Source of the DNA: Salinispirillum sp049115955 | GTDB lineage: Bacteria > Pseudomonadota > Gammaproteobacteria > Pseudomonadales > Natronospirillaceae | DNA length: 64,000 bases | Direction: 5' to 3' | Assembly (NCBI GenBank): GCA_049115955.1 | Contig: JAGDZJ010000017.1 | Span: 1-64,000, forward strand | Notes under the pieces: model-generated | Told to the model about the DNA's origin: nothing | What the model saw: the letters and a program-made list of their open reading frames with translations, nothing else | The model's database searches: none | Translations under genes and position numbers: made by a program | Shown: positions 25,042 through 33,945 of the stretch, in pieces | How positions within the stretch are numbered: position 1 is the stretch's first letter | Layout: each line of letters starts with the position of its first letter

Positions 25042-25410
25042 ATGGTCACTGCACTGGGTAATTTAGTGGTTTTGCTGCTAGCAGCGCTGCATGTTTACAT
25101 TCTCGTTCTAGAGATGTTTTTGTGGGACAAATCGCAAGGCAGAAAAGCCTTTGGCCTGTCACAAGAATTCGCCACGCAAACGAAGACTCTGGGAGCCAAT
25201 CAGGGCTTGTACAACGGTTTTCTGGCTGCGGGGTTGTTCTGGGGTCTGATTCTTGGTGAGGCTGGCTTGTCCGTTAAGGTCTTTTTCCTCGTCTGTATTC
25301 TTGTTGCTGGCGTCTATGGTGGACTTACCGCAAGCAAGAAGATTCTCTTCATCCAAGCCGTACCGGCCACGGTAGGCCTGTTGCTTCTGGGCATTGGCAC
25401 TCTGATGTAA
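25042..25410 (+). CDS. DUF1304 family membrane protein
   Basis: 122 residues with four predicted membrane helices. The family hallmarks are present: an early HVYILVLEMFLWDK segment, the middle ANQGLYNGFLAAGLFWGL, and a C-terminal VYGGLTASKKILFIQAVPA. DUF1304 proteins are small integral membrane proteins of unknown function. A ribosome binding site (AAGGATATAGACGAG) precedes the ATG. It is convergent with hipA, with 20 bases between the stops. Confidence 0.85.
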   Translation: MVTALGNLVVLLLAALHVYILVLEMFLWDKSQGRKAFGLSQEFATQTKTLGANQGLYNGFLAAGLFWGLILGEAGLSVKVFFLVCILVAGVYGGLTASKKILFIQAVPATVGLLLLGIGTLM

Positions 25411-25430
25411 GTTGTTTGGCCGGGCAGAAC

Positions 25431-26747
25431 CTAGATGCCCAGCCTTAAATGCGACGCCACCTCCTCAACCAGTGACTTTGGCACGTCAAGCTCTGTGGCG
25501 CGCTGCCTCCAACTGGATACGGTGTCGATCGTTTCATCCAAAATGCTGTTGATCCGGTCACGGGTAAACAGCGGACTGAGTTTTTCCAGCGTATAGAAGT
25601 CCTGCCGCGTGAATTCATCGCGCTTGCCGTTCAGGGTCATCCAGTGGCTGTTGACCCATTTGCTGCCCGGCTTGAAGCTGTATGCCAAGTCATAAGCGGG
25701 TGCTAACGCCCATGCATTACCATTCAACATAAACGCGAAGTTCTTCGCATGGTCGTCGTGGTTGCGCGCGACGATATTGAACGTCATGCGCCGGAGCAGT
25801 TGCTCGGCGTCGGTGGCTGGCAGCTTGAGCTGTCTGGCTATGCCAAAGAGTTCCGCGTAGGAAAAAGAACCGGGCTTTTTGTAGTCCACATGCGCTAGGC
25901 CGTTCAGGGTTTGGACGTGGCGTTTTTTGTTTCCTAAGCGGTCGAAGCGTTGCGTAATGAAGTGCCGACGCTTGCCCTCTTCCAGCAGCCGACTCGGCAT
26001 CATGTGGATGCCGCAGTCTTTTGCCATCAGATAATACACGTATTCCATGGCACCAAAGCCCAGCGGATCGCCAAAGGTCTCTTGGTTTTTGTTGTGTTCG
26101 CTGACGCCGTCGAACTTCATCAGGTAGTGGGTAAAACCTTCGGGCACTTTAGCCTGCCCGGAACGCACTTGTGTGAAGTCGTCGCTAAAGGCCAGCACAG
26201 CTTTTGGGCGCGCGCCACCGGCACTCATACCCACAGACAACAGAGCCATCATGGCGGCGCGATCTTCCGCGCCGTCGTTTGTCAGCTCAACGGAGAAGTC
26301 ACCTCGCGCATCCAGTATGTCTTGTGCCATGGCAACTAAGGATTCAATAGCGACCGGTTGCGTGGCGTTCAGGTTCTTCATGCGAGTGGCGGGGGCGTAT
26401 TCCAGCGCACCCATGCCGCGCTTGCCGGTGAATTGCAGGCGCTGCAAGGGTGTGATGTCTTGTGGGGATTTACCCTGCGCGGCCACCCAGGCATTCAGTA
26501 CGGCATGGCCGAAGTCGTCGGGCAGTGAGTCAGCAATGAGCCCAGGCAAGCCTTTGAAGGTACTAAAATCAAGCTCCGGGAAACGGTAGATTTGTTTAGC
26601 CAACGGCATCTTGATGGGTGACAGCTCGATGCCTTGTTTGATAAATCCCGGCTCGTATTCAAACGCACCCAAGCCTGTACGAGTGTCGAAACTCACCGCG
26701 CCGACATCGTGCTGCTGGTATTGCACGTTGAGTACTTCCATTACCAT
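25431..26747 (-). CDS. hipA: HipA-type serine/threonine kinase toxin
   Basis: 438 residues, full-length HipA fold: N-terminal couple_hipA domain (FDTRTGLGAFEYEPGF), the hipA core, and a kinase active site. The catalytic loop is RNHDDHAKNFAF with the Asp and Asn expected of HipA; the metal-binding Asp follows in LAPAYDLAYS. E. coli HipA phosphorylates glutamyl-tRNA synthetase and causes persistence; the target here is not known and related HipA proteins differ in target. The ATG at 26747 has an AGGA site nine bases upstream and overlaps the hipB end by 7 bases, so the pair is translationally coupled. Confidence 0.9.
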   Translation of the reverse strand: MVMEVLNVQYQQHDVGAVSFDTRTGLGAFEYEPGFIKQGIELSPIKMPLAKQIYRFPELDFSTFKGLPGLIADSLPDDFGHAVLNAWVAAQGKSPQDITPLQRLQFTGKRGMGALEYAPATRMKNLNATQPVAIESLVAMAQDILDARGDFSVELTNDGAEDRAAMMALLSVGMSAGGARPKAVLAFSDDFTQVRSGQAKVPEGFTHYLMKFDGVSEHNKNQETFGDPLGFGAMEYVYYLMAKDCGIHMMPSRLLEEGKRRHFITQRFDRLGNKKRHVQTLNGLAHVDYKKPGSFSYAELFGIARQLKLPATDAEQLLRRMTFNIVARNHDDHAKNFAFMLNGNAWALAPAYDLAYSFKPGSKWVNSHWMTLNGKRDEFTRQDFYTLEKLSPLFTRDRINSILDETIDTVSSWRQRATELDVPKSLVEEVASHLRLGI

Positions 26748-27070
26748 TCTGGTGTGTCCTCTTGCGGTTTGGTGCGCTGCCCAGACGCACGCTGGCGCTT
26801 CTTGGCTTGCAACTTCGCCAATTGGATTGGCGAGATGTCTTGCCTAGGTAGAAACAGATTCAATTGTTCGGTGAGATTCAGCGCGGAAAGAATCGCCACG
26901 AACACCTCCAACTGAGCCTTACCCTTCTCTGCGTTCAACACGGATTTTCGGGTGATACCGGCGCGCGCAGCGACTTCCACCTGCGTCAGGTCGCGGTTAA
27001 GCCGCGCTTGCTTCAAGCGCTCTCCCAACTCTTCAACGATTGCTGCAGGCGACTTATCGAAATAATTCAT
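26741..27070 (-). CDS. hipB: HipB-type antitoxin, XRE-family repressor
   Basis: 109 residues with one helix-turn-helix of the XRE/Cro type (about 18-72: LKQARLNRDLTQVEVAARAG, then KSVLNAEKGK). A basic C-terminal tail ends in EDTPEW; in E. coli HipB the C-terminal Trp helps neutralise HipA, and a terminal Trp is also present here. It should repress its own operon and bind HipA. First gene of the hipBA pair. A possible operator resembling the E. coli hip box lies upstream at 27203-27220. Confidence 0.88.
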   Translation of the reverse strand: MNYFDKSPAAIVEELGERLKQARLNRDLTQVEVAARAGITRKSVLNAEKGKAQLEVFVAILSALNLTEQLNLFLPRQDISPIQLAKLQAKKRQRASGQRTKPQEDTPEW

Positions 27071-27202
27071 AGCGTTCCCTAAAGCGGATATTAAATATAA
27101 AAGTAGGGTTAATGGCTCTAATTTAGCACACTATTGAATGATATTAAAATAACACCGACAATGTTCTCTATAAGGCACTTAATCCTCTATTTATTGGACT
27201 AA

Positions 27203-27220
27203 TATCCGATTTTTTGGACT
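27203..27220. promoter_or_regulatory. possible HipB operator
   Basis: TATCC (27203-27207), eight bases, GGACT (27216-27220). The E. coli HipB operator is TATCC-N8-GGATA, so three of five bases match in the right arm and all in the left. It lies in the AT-rich 340-base region between hipB and xylB, about 130 bases upstream of the hipB start. Reported as a candidate only. Confidence 0.3.
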
Positions 27221-27315
27221 CTATTAACTAATTATAATGTATTGCACAACCAGCTCATTCCCTACAAGGCTTTTAGAAACGTCAGGCGCGATAAAACCGG
27301 CACCGCTAACCCACC

Positions 27316-27340
27316 ATTAAATTCGACTAAAAAATTTATT
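27316..27340 (+). promoter_or_regulatory. candidate XylR operator at the xylBA promoter
   Basis: ATTAAATT-CGACTAAAA-AATTTATT is an imperfect inverted repeat with a 9-base centre. The same arrangement (ATTTAAGT-CGACACTCG-AATTTATT) occurs at 32537-32561 in front of the ABC importer operon. Both boxes touch or overlap the -35 element. The only regulator gene between the two transcripts is the ROK repressor, which is the natural candidate binder. Confidence 0.6.
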
Positions 27341-27367
27341 GACCTCAAGCTCCGCTGCAGCCATTAT
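27339..27367 (+). promoter_or_regulatory. promoter of xylBA
   Basis: TTGACC (27339-27344), 17-base spacer, CATTAT (27362-27367). The last two bases of the operator-like box are the first two of the -35, so a bound repressor would block RNA polymerase. The expected leader to the xylB ATG is about 40 bases. Confidence 0.55.
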
Positions 27368-27412
27368 ATTTTTGACTATTAAAATAATTAAAAACAGTGG
27401 AGTGAATCGACC

Positions 27413-28873
27413 ATGTATCTCGGTTTGGACCTCGGTACATCCAGCCTCAAAGCCGTCCTTATAAATGCATCCGGTCAGGTTCTGACCAGTGCGTCTGTGC
27501 CGCTTCGCACCACGCAGCCAAAGCCGCTGTGGAGCGAACAGGATACAGCCCCATGGTGGCAAGCGGTTGTGGATGCCGTCACTGAAGTGCGTCAGCACCA
27601 TGATCTTTCCGGCCTACTTGGCATCGGGTTGTCTGGCCACATGCATGGCGCGGTATTGTTGGATGAACATCATGCTGTGTTGCGGCCCTGCATCCTCTGG
27701 AACGATGGACGGAGTGTAGCCGAATGCGCTGAGCTAGAAGCCTCGTTCCCCGACTTTCGTGAGCGCAGCGGTAACATTGCTATGCCCGGCTTCACCGCCC
27801 CAAAAGTACTGTGGGTGAAGCACCATGAACCAGAGCTGTTCAAGCGCATTGATAAGGTGCTGTTGCCTAAGGACTATTTGCGGTTCCGTTTAACGGGGAC
27901 GTTCGTATCCGAAATGTCCGATGCAGTTGGCACGCTCTGGCTTAACCCAGCGCTTCGTGATTGGGACGACGATTTGTTGGCCATCACTGGTTTGAACCGC
28001 ACGCATATGCCAAGCCTTATTGAAGGCAGCCAAAATAGCGGCTCGCTCAGCGCAGAAACAGCGCACGCGCTCGGTATTCCTCAGGTGCCCGTAGCGGGTG
28101 GTGCGGGCGACAATGCAGCGGGTGCGCTCGGTGTTGGCGTGACTGAACCAGGGCAAGGTTTTATCTCGCTGGGTACGTCGGGGGTCTACTTTGCCGTCAG
28201 TGCCGCGCATCATGCCGCGCCAGAACAGACGGTTCATGCTTTTTGCCATTGCCTGCCCCAACGCTGGCACCAAATGTCCGTTACGCTTGCTGCCGCCAGT
28301 TCTCTGGAATGGTTTTCGAGCATTACCGGCCAACCCGTTGCAAGCTTGCTTCAAGAACTGGATAACAGCGGCATCAGTGACACTGACGTTCTATTTTTGC
28401 CTTATCTCAGTGGCGAACGCACGCCGCACAACGACCCCTATTTAACCGGTCAGTTCTTCGGCCTGACCCACCGCAGCACCCGCGCTCATATGACGCTAGC
28501 CATTTTAGAAGGCGTTGCGTTCAGCATGGCCGATGGCGAGCGCGCCTTGACCGCCGCGGGCACCCAACTTACCGACGTATCCTTGATTGGCGGTGGCGCT
28601 CGCTCACCCTTATGGCGCCAGATCATCGCTGACGTATTACAACGCCCTCTGCATTTTCGTGAAGGCGGCGAGATCGGGCCTGGGCTAGGAGCAGCACGAC
28701 TGGCGGCACTGATGGTTGAAGGGGACACCCCCGAACATATCGCGCGCATTTGCCCGCCACCCAGCATCATGCAGACCCACACACCGAATGAGAGTAAAGC
28801 ACTCTACTTCCAAGACAAACTGGCGCGTTATCGCCAGCTACACCAACACACACAGCCGCTTAACCCGCGCTGA
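27413..28873 (+). CDS. xylB: xylulokinase
   Basis: Phosphorylates D-xylulose to xylulose 5-phosphate; 486 residues of the FGGY kinase family. The phosphate loop LGLDLGTSSLKAV is at the N-terminus, the catalytic Asp lies in GGAGDNAAGALG, and the second nucleotide signature is LIGGGARSPLWRQI. The sequence GHMHGAV near residue 80 is typical of xylulokinases within the family. It precedes xylA by 18 bases in one operon driven by the promoter at 27339. Confidence 0.94.
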   Translation: MYLGLDLGTSSLKAVLINASGQVLTSASVPLRTTQPKPLWSEQDTAPWWQAVVDAVTEVRQHHDLSGLLGIGLSGHMHGAVLLDEHHAVLRPCILWNDGRSVAECAELEASFPDFRERSGNIAMPGFTAPKVLWVKHHEPELFKRIDKVLLPKDYLRFRLTGTFVSEMSDAVGTLWLNPALRDWDDDLLAITGLNRTHMPSLIEGSQNSGSLSAETAHALGIPQVPVAGGAGDNAAGALGVGVTEPGQGFISLGTSGVYFAVSAAHHAAPEQTVHAFCHCLPQRWHQMSVTLAAASSLEWFSSITGQPVASLLQELDNSGISDTDVLFLPYLSGERTPHNDPYLTGQFFGLTHRSTRAHMTLAILEGVAFSMADGERALTAAGTQLTDVSLIGGGARSPLWRQIIADVLQRPLHFREGGEIGPGLGAARLAALMVEGDTPEHIARICPPPSIMQTHTPNESKALYFQDKLARYRQLHQHTQPLNPR

Positions 28874-28891
28874 CACCTAGAGGATTTTGAC

Positions 28892-30211
28892 ATGTCCGAG
28901 TATTTCAACTCCGTTGAACGCATTCGCTTTGAAGGGCCGGAATCAGACAACTCGCTGGCGTTTCACCATTACGACCCTGACCGCGTGGTCATGGGTAAGC
29001 CACTGAAAGAGCATCTGCGCTTCGCAGTCTGCTACTGGCACAATTTCTGTTGGGATGGTGCGGATGTCTTCGGCGAAGGCACCTTTCAACGCCCTTGGCT
29101 TCATGGCTCAGACGCCATGACACTGGCGCGCCAGAAAATGGATGTGGCGTTTGAGTTTTTCCAAAAGTTGGGCGCACCCTATTGGACGTTCCATGACTAC
29201 GACATCGCTCCGGAAGGCGCAAGCATTAAAGAAAGTCGCGACAACTTTGCTCGCATGCTCGACGTAGCCGAGAAAAAACAAGCAGAAACCGGTGTCCGGC
29301 TGCTTTGGGGGACAGCAAAAAACTTCGGCAACCGCCGCTACATGGCAGGCGCAGCCACCAACCCTAATCCGGAAGTGTTCGCTTACGCCGCGTCTCAAGT
29401 GCAACAAGCGATGGAAGCCACACACCGCTTGGGCGGTGCCAACTATGTACTGTGGGGCGGCCGTGAAGGCTACGAGAGCCTACTCAATACAGACTTGAAG
29501 CGGGAGCAGGAACAGTTAGGGCGTTTCATGCAGATGGTGGTAGAGCACAAGCACAAGATCGGCTTCAAAGGCACCTTGCTGATCGAACCCAAGCCACAAG
29601 AGCCAACCAAGCACCAATACGACTACGACAGCGCCACCGTCTTTGGGTTCTTACAAAAGTACGGATTGGAGCAGGAAGTCAAAGTTAACATCGAAGTGAA
29701 TCACGCGACACTGGCGGGACACACCTTTGAACACGAAGTTGCCACGGCAGCCTCGTTGGGTATTCTGGGCTCCATCGACGCCAACCGCGGCGATCACCAG
29801 AATGGTTGGGATACCGACCAGTACCCCAACAACGTCGAAGAAATGACCCTGGCCTGCTATGAGATAATCAAAGCGGGCGGATTCACCACCGGCGGGTTCA
29901 ACTTCGACACCAAGTTGCGGCGCACGTCTATTGATCCATCGGACTTATTCCACGCCCATATTGGCGGCATGGATACGATGGCACTGGCGTTCATAAAAGC
30001 GGCAGAGCTGTACCAGCGTGGAGACCTCCGGCAGGTGGTCGAGCAACGCTACGCTGGCTGGAACGCGGAATTAGGCCAAAATATCCTGAACGGCAACATC
30101 AGCCTCGCTGATTTGGCTGATCTCGCGGTAAAACAGAACCTAAACCCGCAACCCGTTTCCAACCAGCAAGAACGATTGGAGAACGTGGTGAATCGAGTCA
30201 TTTTTAAATAA
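28892..30211 (+). CDS. xylA: xylose isomerase
   Basis: Interconverts D-xylose and D-xylulose; 439 residues, class II length. Active-site segments are intact: FHDYDIAPEG with the catalytic His, NYVLWGGREGYE, the metal ligands in LIEPKPQEPTKHQYD, NVEVNHATLAGHTFEHE-like sequence, and the ANRGDHQNGWDTDQ stretch. An AGAGGA ribosome binding site stands before the ATG. The order xylB-xylA is the reverse of E. coli. A GC-rich hairpin follows the stop. Confidence 0.96.
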   Translation: MSEYFNSVERIRFEGPESDNSLAFHHYDPDRVVMGKPLKEHLRFAVCYWHNFCWDGADVFGEGTFQRPWLHGSDAMTLARQKMDVAFEFFQKLGAPYWTFHDYDIAPEGASIKESRDNFARMLDVAEKKQAETGVRLLWGTAKNFGNRRYMAGAATNPNPEVFAYAASQVQQAMEATHRLGGANYVLWGGREGYESLLNTDLKREQEQLGRFMQMVVEHKHKIGFKGTLLIEPKPQEPTKHQYDYDSATVFGFLQKYGLEQEVKVNIEVNHATLAGHTFEHEVATAASLGILGSIDANRGDHQNGWDTDQYPNNVEEMTLACYEIIKAGGFTTGGFNFDTKLRRTSIDPSDLFHAHIGGMDTMALAFIKAAELYQRGDLRQVVEQRYAGWNAELGQNILNGNISLADLADLAVKQNLNPQPVSNQQERLENVVNRVIFK

Positions 30212-30220
30212 CGGGCAGTA

Positions 30221-30242
30221 TGGCCCCTCGATAGAGGGGCCA
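30221..30242 (+). terminator. hairpin after xylA
   Basis: Perfect 9-base stem TGGCCCCTC (30221-30229) / GAGGGGCCA (30234-30242) with a GATA loop, 10 bases beyond the xylA stop. There is no T run, so it may stabilise the mRNA end rather than terminate by itself. The following 270 bases up to the next gene hold no other clear element; they are GC-rich with only short inverted repeats. Confidence 0.55.
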
Positions 30243-30518
30243 GGCTCTCGTGCATCAGGTTCACTTCTCCCGGATAAACGGAGTTCCTAAGGCTCCGGTC
30301 TGGCTGCTGCCACGGCTGATAAAGGATGGCGGAAGGCGCTGCGCTCTTCCCCCTACATGGGAGGTGGCAATGCTTGGCCGCTCTTGCCTGCTTTAGTCGG
30401 CAACATTAGTCGAAAAAAACAGCCAAAACGCCCAGTTGACGGGGGTTTATCAACCTGGAATAGCCTTTGCTAAGTCTTCTTGAAACCGCCATTCTCACAT
30501 ACAGAGAGGACAAGCTTG

Positions 30519-31181
30519 ATGGCCATTACACCGCTGACTTCGACGCCAAACACCACGGCCAATACGAAGACTCTTGAGGAGAAATCCTCGGTCACTGAAA
30601 GCGAAGAGACGGCTTCAGCGACGAAGACAGCCGCAGCGACGAAAGCCGAGGCAGACAGCGCTGCCTTTAGTACGCGCGCTGAACGCCTAGCGACCCTGAA
30701 CAAGGAGTTTACGATCACTGGCCCCAATTTCAGGGTCAGCGCCGCCTTTATCAATCGATTACAGGAGCTTGAGTTCATTAATCCGGAAGAGGCCGGGCGG
30801 ATGCTGGGACAAGCCACGGCTAATACTGAATCGAAAAACGAGGACGCCGGATCGCCTCAAGCAATCATCGACCTGCAGCAGGATATGACAGCCTTGTCCA
30901 AAAAGGTGCCCGAAGAGGGCCAATTAGCCCTGCTGCTTGCCGAGACCGCCGACGCTCTGACCAGCTTGAGGTCCTCGTCACCTATTGCCAATGCCCCTCA
31001 ATACAAGAGCCTGCAACAGCGTCTGGAACAAGCACTTGCCAGCGATACCGACGCCACCTCGCTGAGCAGTGCTGAACGCCGCCGTATGACTCAGGCCATG
31101 GACGTCATGCTAATCGCCAGCCGACTCGCGCCCGGCTCCGAAACCAACGCAGGCATTCGCAGCTACCTAGCGAACACTTGA
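30519..31181 (+). CDS. unknown soluble protein in the xylose locus
   Basis: 220 residues from the ATG at 30519, which follows a GAGAGGAC ribosome binding site; an in-frame upstream start at 30480 lacks one. Not recognised. The first 50 residues are almost entirely Thr, Ser, Ala, Glu and Lys and look disordered. The remainder is helical, with leucine-spaced segments (FRVSAAFINRLQELEF, YKSLQQRLEQAL). No signal peptide or membrane segment is seen. It lies between xylA and the convergent repressor gene, with 300 bases of its own upstream region, so a link to xylose use is not shown. A Ser/Thr-rich disordered N-terminus occurs in some type III-type export substrates, but there is no further evidence. 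Confidence 0.55.
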   Translation: MAITPLTSTPNTTANTKTLEEKSSVTESEETASATKTAAATKAEADSAAFSTRAERLATLNKEFTITGPNFRVSAAFINRLQELEFINPEEAGRMLGQATANTESKNEDAGSPQAIIDLQQDMTALSKKVPEEGQLALLLAETADALTSLRSSSPIANAPQYKSLQQRLEQALASDTDATSLSSAERRRMTQAMDVMLIASRLAPGSETNAGIRSYLANT

Positions 31182-31293
31182 GGGGACGGATAAACGACAG
31201 CCACTGCTGCTGTCTGTGCGATCACGGCACAATCATCATGCAGCTCGAATCTGCTAATATCACCACCCCACCTAGGCTTGGCTAGACTCGAAC

Positions 31294-32478
31294 TCAGCGG
31301 AAATGACGCAGGGCTAAGGCAATAATGCCTTGGCCTGTCATATCTTCTGACCAAGGCAAAGCCTCAACAGCGGTTCGACCCACCAGTTCGGGCACAAGTG
31401 CATCTTCGATACCGGTTTGAACCCCGGCCGCCATGAGATCGTACGCCCGGATGCCGGGGCCGGTGACCACGACGCGTTCTGGGCTCATCAGCGCCATCAG
31501 GTTGGCGATACCCAACCCCAGCACCCGCCCGGCTTGTGAGAAGAGCCCGCTCAAGTAGGGATCGCCGTCGCGCGCCATGTTGGTCAGTTTCAGCATCTGC
31601 TTTTCCGACGGATGACGACGATCAGTCGCGGCCAACTCCATCACGGCGCTGGCATCCCGATACAGGGCGTAATCGGCAATGTAGGCCTCTATGCAGCCGC
31701 GCTTGCCACAGGCACACTGTGGCCCGTCGTGGCTGTATTTGGTATGGCCGAACTCGGCCGCCGCGCCGAAATGGCCACTGTACACCTGCCCGTTCACGAT
31801 CAGGCCACCACCGACACCGTAACCAATCATGACCACGGCGAAATTCTTGATCTCGGCGTATTGGGGCTGCCGTAATATCTGATAAGCGATGCAATTCGCA
31901 TCGTTCACCAACTCAACCGGACACTGGAAATGTGCCGCCAAGGCGTCGGTCAGGTTCGCTTGCCGCAAATGCATAGCAGGGCTCCACACCACACTACCCT
32001 GATGCGTATCCACAAACCCCTGAACGGCAATACCGAGGCTGACTAAGCGTTCACGAAAACCAGGGTGGGCATTGATGAAGCGGTCGGCATGCTGCACCAG
32101 CTCGGCATTCAGCTCATCCTCATCCAACGCTTGAGTCTTTACCTTAACGACCTCCTCGGCAACGATGTGGCCTTTCAGGTCGCCCAGCATCAACCTGACC
32201 TCGTTGATTAGAATCTTCAAGCCCAACACACATCCGTGATCCGGATTAAGGTCGATCATCACCCGCGGGCGACCGCGCCCTTGCGGTGTCTCCTGACTTT
32301 CGCGCGTTAAAATCACGCCTTCCTCCGCCAACTCGGCGGTGATGGCGGTGACGGTGGCTGGGCTCAATCGAGTCAGTCGACCGAGTTCGACACGAGCAAT
32401 CGGGCCATACACTCTCAACGCGACAATGATATCTGCCCGGTTAGCGGCCCTGATCTGTTCCGTATCATTTTTTTTCAT
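31294..32478 (-). CDS. xylR: ROK-family transcriptional repressor, probably xylose regulator
   Basis: 394 residues: an N-terminal winged helix (about 8-75, VELGRLTRLSPATVTAITAEL) joined to a ROK sugar-binding domain. The ROK zinc site is present as CACGKRGCIEAY, and the glucokinase-like GYGVGGGLIVNG follows the ROK pattern. ROK repressors of this architecture (Bacillus XylR, NagC, Mlc) release DNA on binding sugar or sugar phosphate. Its position between the xylBA and ABC-importer transcripts, divergent from the latter, makes it the likely xylose regulator; the ligand is inferred. Confidence 0.86.
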   Translation of the reverse strand: MKKNDTEQIRAANRADIIVALRVYGPIARVELGRLTRLSPATVTAITAELAEEGVILTRESQETPQGRGRPRVMIDLNPDHGCVLGLKILINEVRLMLGDLKGHIVAEEVVKVKTQALDEDELNAELVQHADRFINAHPGFRERLVSLGIAVQGFVDTHQGSVVWSPAMHLRQANLTDALAAHFQCPVELVNDANCIAYQILRQPQYAEIKNFAVVMIGYGVGGGLIVNGQVYSGHFGAAAEFGHTKYSHDGPQCACGKRGCIEAYIADYALYRDASAVMELAATDRRHPSEKQMLKLTNMARDGDPYLSGLFSQAGRVLGLGIANLMALMSPERVVVTGPGIRAYDLMAAGVQTGIEDALVPELVGRTAVEALPWSEDMTGQGIIALALRHFR

Positions 32479-32536
32479 CGTCCAGCGAATCCCAGTCTTG
32501 TGTTCATATTTGAGCGTCAGTGTAGAGTGATAAATT

Positions 32537-32561
32537 ATTTAAGTCGACACTCGAATTTATT
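32537..32561 (+). promoter_or_regulatory. candidate XylR operator at the ABC importer promoter
   Basis: ATTTAAGT-CGACACTCG-AATTTATT matches the box at 27316-27340 in its right arm (8 of 8), in the CGAC start of the centre, and mostly in the left arm. It ends one base before the -35 at 32562. A wider inverted repeat ATAAATT (32530-32536) / AATTTAT (32554-32560) overlaps it. It lies between the divergent repressor and importer genes, so it could also give autoregulation. Confidence 0.6.
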
Positions 32562-32590
32562 TTGACAGCGAGGCGCGGCTATGCTTTATT
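32562..32590 (+). promoter_or_regulatory. promoter of the xylose ABC importer operon
   Basis: TTGACA (32562-32567), 17-base spacer, TTTATT (32585-32590). The predicted start near 32597 leaves a leader of about 70 bases. The candidate operator sits directly upstream of the -35. Confidence 0.65.
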
Positions 32591-32666
32591 TAGTTTTAGA
32601 CATGAATTTAAAGCCCACCCTGAACCCATCAGGGTAATACAACAATGACAATAAGAGGAAAGCTCC

Positions 32667-33932
32667 ATGTTTAAGTTCACTCAGCTTATGCTCTCCGGCT
32701 GCGCCGGAGTGATGCTCGCATTGGGTAGCACCCAAGCCGTTGCTCAGACAACAGTAACCGTGCTGCACAACCAGCAGGACCAATTTATTCGCGATACTTG
32801 GGATGAAATACGCCAAGATTTCGAATCCAAAAATCCAGACATTCGAGTGCAATTGGATTTTATGGACGACGACGCCATGAAAGCCCGCTTACCTACACTA
32901 TTGCAGTCTAACGCCAAACCACACCTTTACTGGAGCTTTGGCGGCGGCAATTACAGAGTGCGCGCCGAGTCGGGATTGCTCGCAGATATTACTGACCAAG
33001 CAGCCGGACTTAGAGCCAACATCGGTGAAGGTGCGATGTCCGCATTCGAGGTCGATGGTCGACTCTATGGTGCGCCTTATCGCTTGGCGCAGGTCGGTTT
33101 CTGGTACAACAAATCGTTGTTTCAACAAGCAGGTGTCCGTGCCGAAGACATTCAGACGTGGGATGACTTCCTAGATGTGGTCAGCACATTAAAAGCCGCA
33201 GGCATTACGCCGATTGCGGCGGGTGGCGCTGAACGCTGGCCGTTGCACTTTTACTGGACCTACCTGGCTATGCGCATTGGCGGACAGGACCTGTTTCAGT
33301 CGATTCTGGCGGACGAAGCCAAGTTTGAGAATGAGCACTACATCAGAGCCGGTGTTGAGCTGCGTCGTTTGGCAGCACTCGATCCTTTCCAGCCGGGTTA
33401 CCGTGGCACCGTTTATAACGAGGCCGCGGGTGTGTTTGGTAACGGTCGTGCCGCAATTCATCTGATGGGCGAATGGGACATTGGTGTTCAAACGTCTGAA
33501 TCTGAAAGTGGTGTTGGTGTTTCTGGCGACAACTTGGGATATTTTAACTTCCCTATGGTTGAAGGCGGCTTAGGCGATCCTACTGCGACATTGGGCGGTG
33601 TAGACGGCTGGGCGTTCACGTCAGGCAATGGCAGCCCCGAGGCCGTGCGCTGGCTGGAATTCTTCCTTGCACCTGAGCAACAAGCGAAGCTCGCTGCAGC
33701 AGGCATCATAATTCCGGTTGCCAATGGTGCAGCAGCGTACGTTGAAGACCCGCATTTGAAACAAATTGCGCAGAACATCGCTAATTCATCTTGGCACCAA
33801 GTATTCTGGGATCAAGCGTTAGGAGCCGATGTCGGTGGTGTAATTAACGACATATCTGCAGAGCTGTTTGCAGGAGAGATTTCTCCAGAGCAAGCGGTGC
33901 GTCGCGTGCAACAAGCATGGGATTTCCGCTGA
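32667..33932 (+). CDS. sugar ABC transporter substrate-binding protein (CUT1 type)
   Basis: 421 residues with a Sec signal peptide (about 1-26, LGSTQAVAQ) and a family 1 extracellular solute-binding fold. TVLHNQQDQFIRDTWDEIRQDFE opens the mature part, and the GFWYNKSLFQQAG and AIHLMGEWDIG segments are typical. It captures a sugar in the periplasm and delivers it to the two permeases encoded next. The ligand is probably xylose, xylobiose or longer xylo-oligosaccharides, judged from the xyl genes and the GH43 enzyme. A strong AGAGGAAAG ribosome binding site precedes the ATG. Confidence 0.88.
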   Translation: MFKFTQLMLSGCAGVMLALGSTQAVAQTTVTVLHNQQDQFIRDTWDEIRQDFESKNPDIRVQLDFMDDDAMKARLPTLLQSNAKPHLYWSFGGGNYRVRAESGLLADITDQAAGLRANIGEGAMSAFEVDGRLYGAPYRLAQVGFWYNKSLFQQAGVRAEDIQTWDDFLDVVSTLKAAGITPIAAGGAERWPLHFYWTYLAMRIGGQDLFQSILADEAKFENEHYIRAGVELRRLAALDPFQPGYRGTVYNEAAGVFGNGRAAIHLMGEWDIGVQTSESESGVGVSGDNLGYFNFPMVEGGLGDPTATLGGVDGWAFTSGNGSPEAVRWLEFFLAPEQQAKLAAAGIIIPVANGAAAYVEDPHLKQIAQNIANSSWHQVFWDQALGADVGGVINDISAELFAGEISPEQAVRRVQQAWDFR

Positions 33933-33945
33933 TACAACGCTGAAT

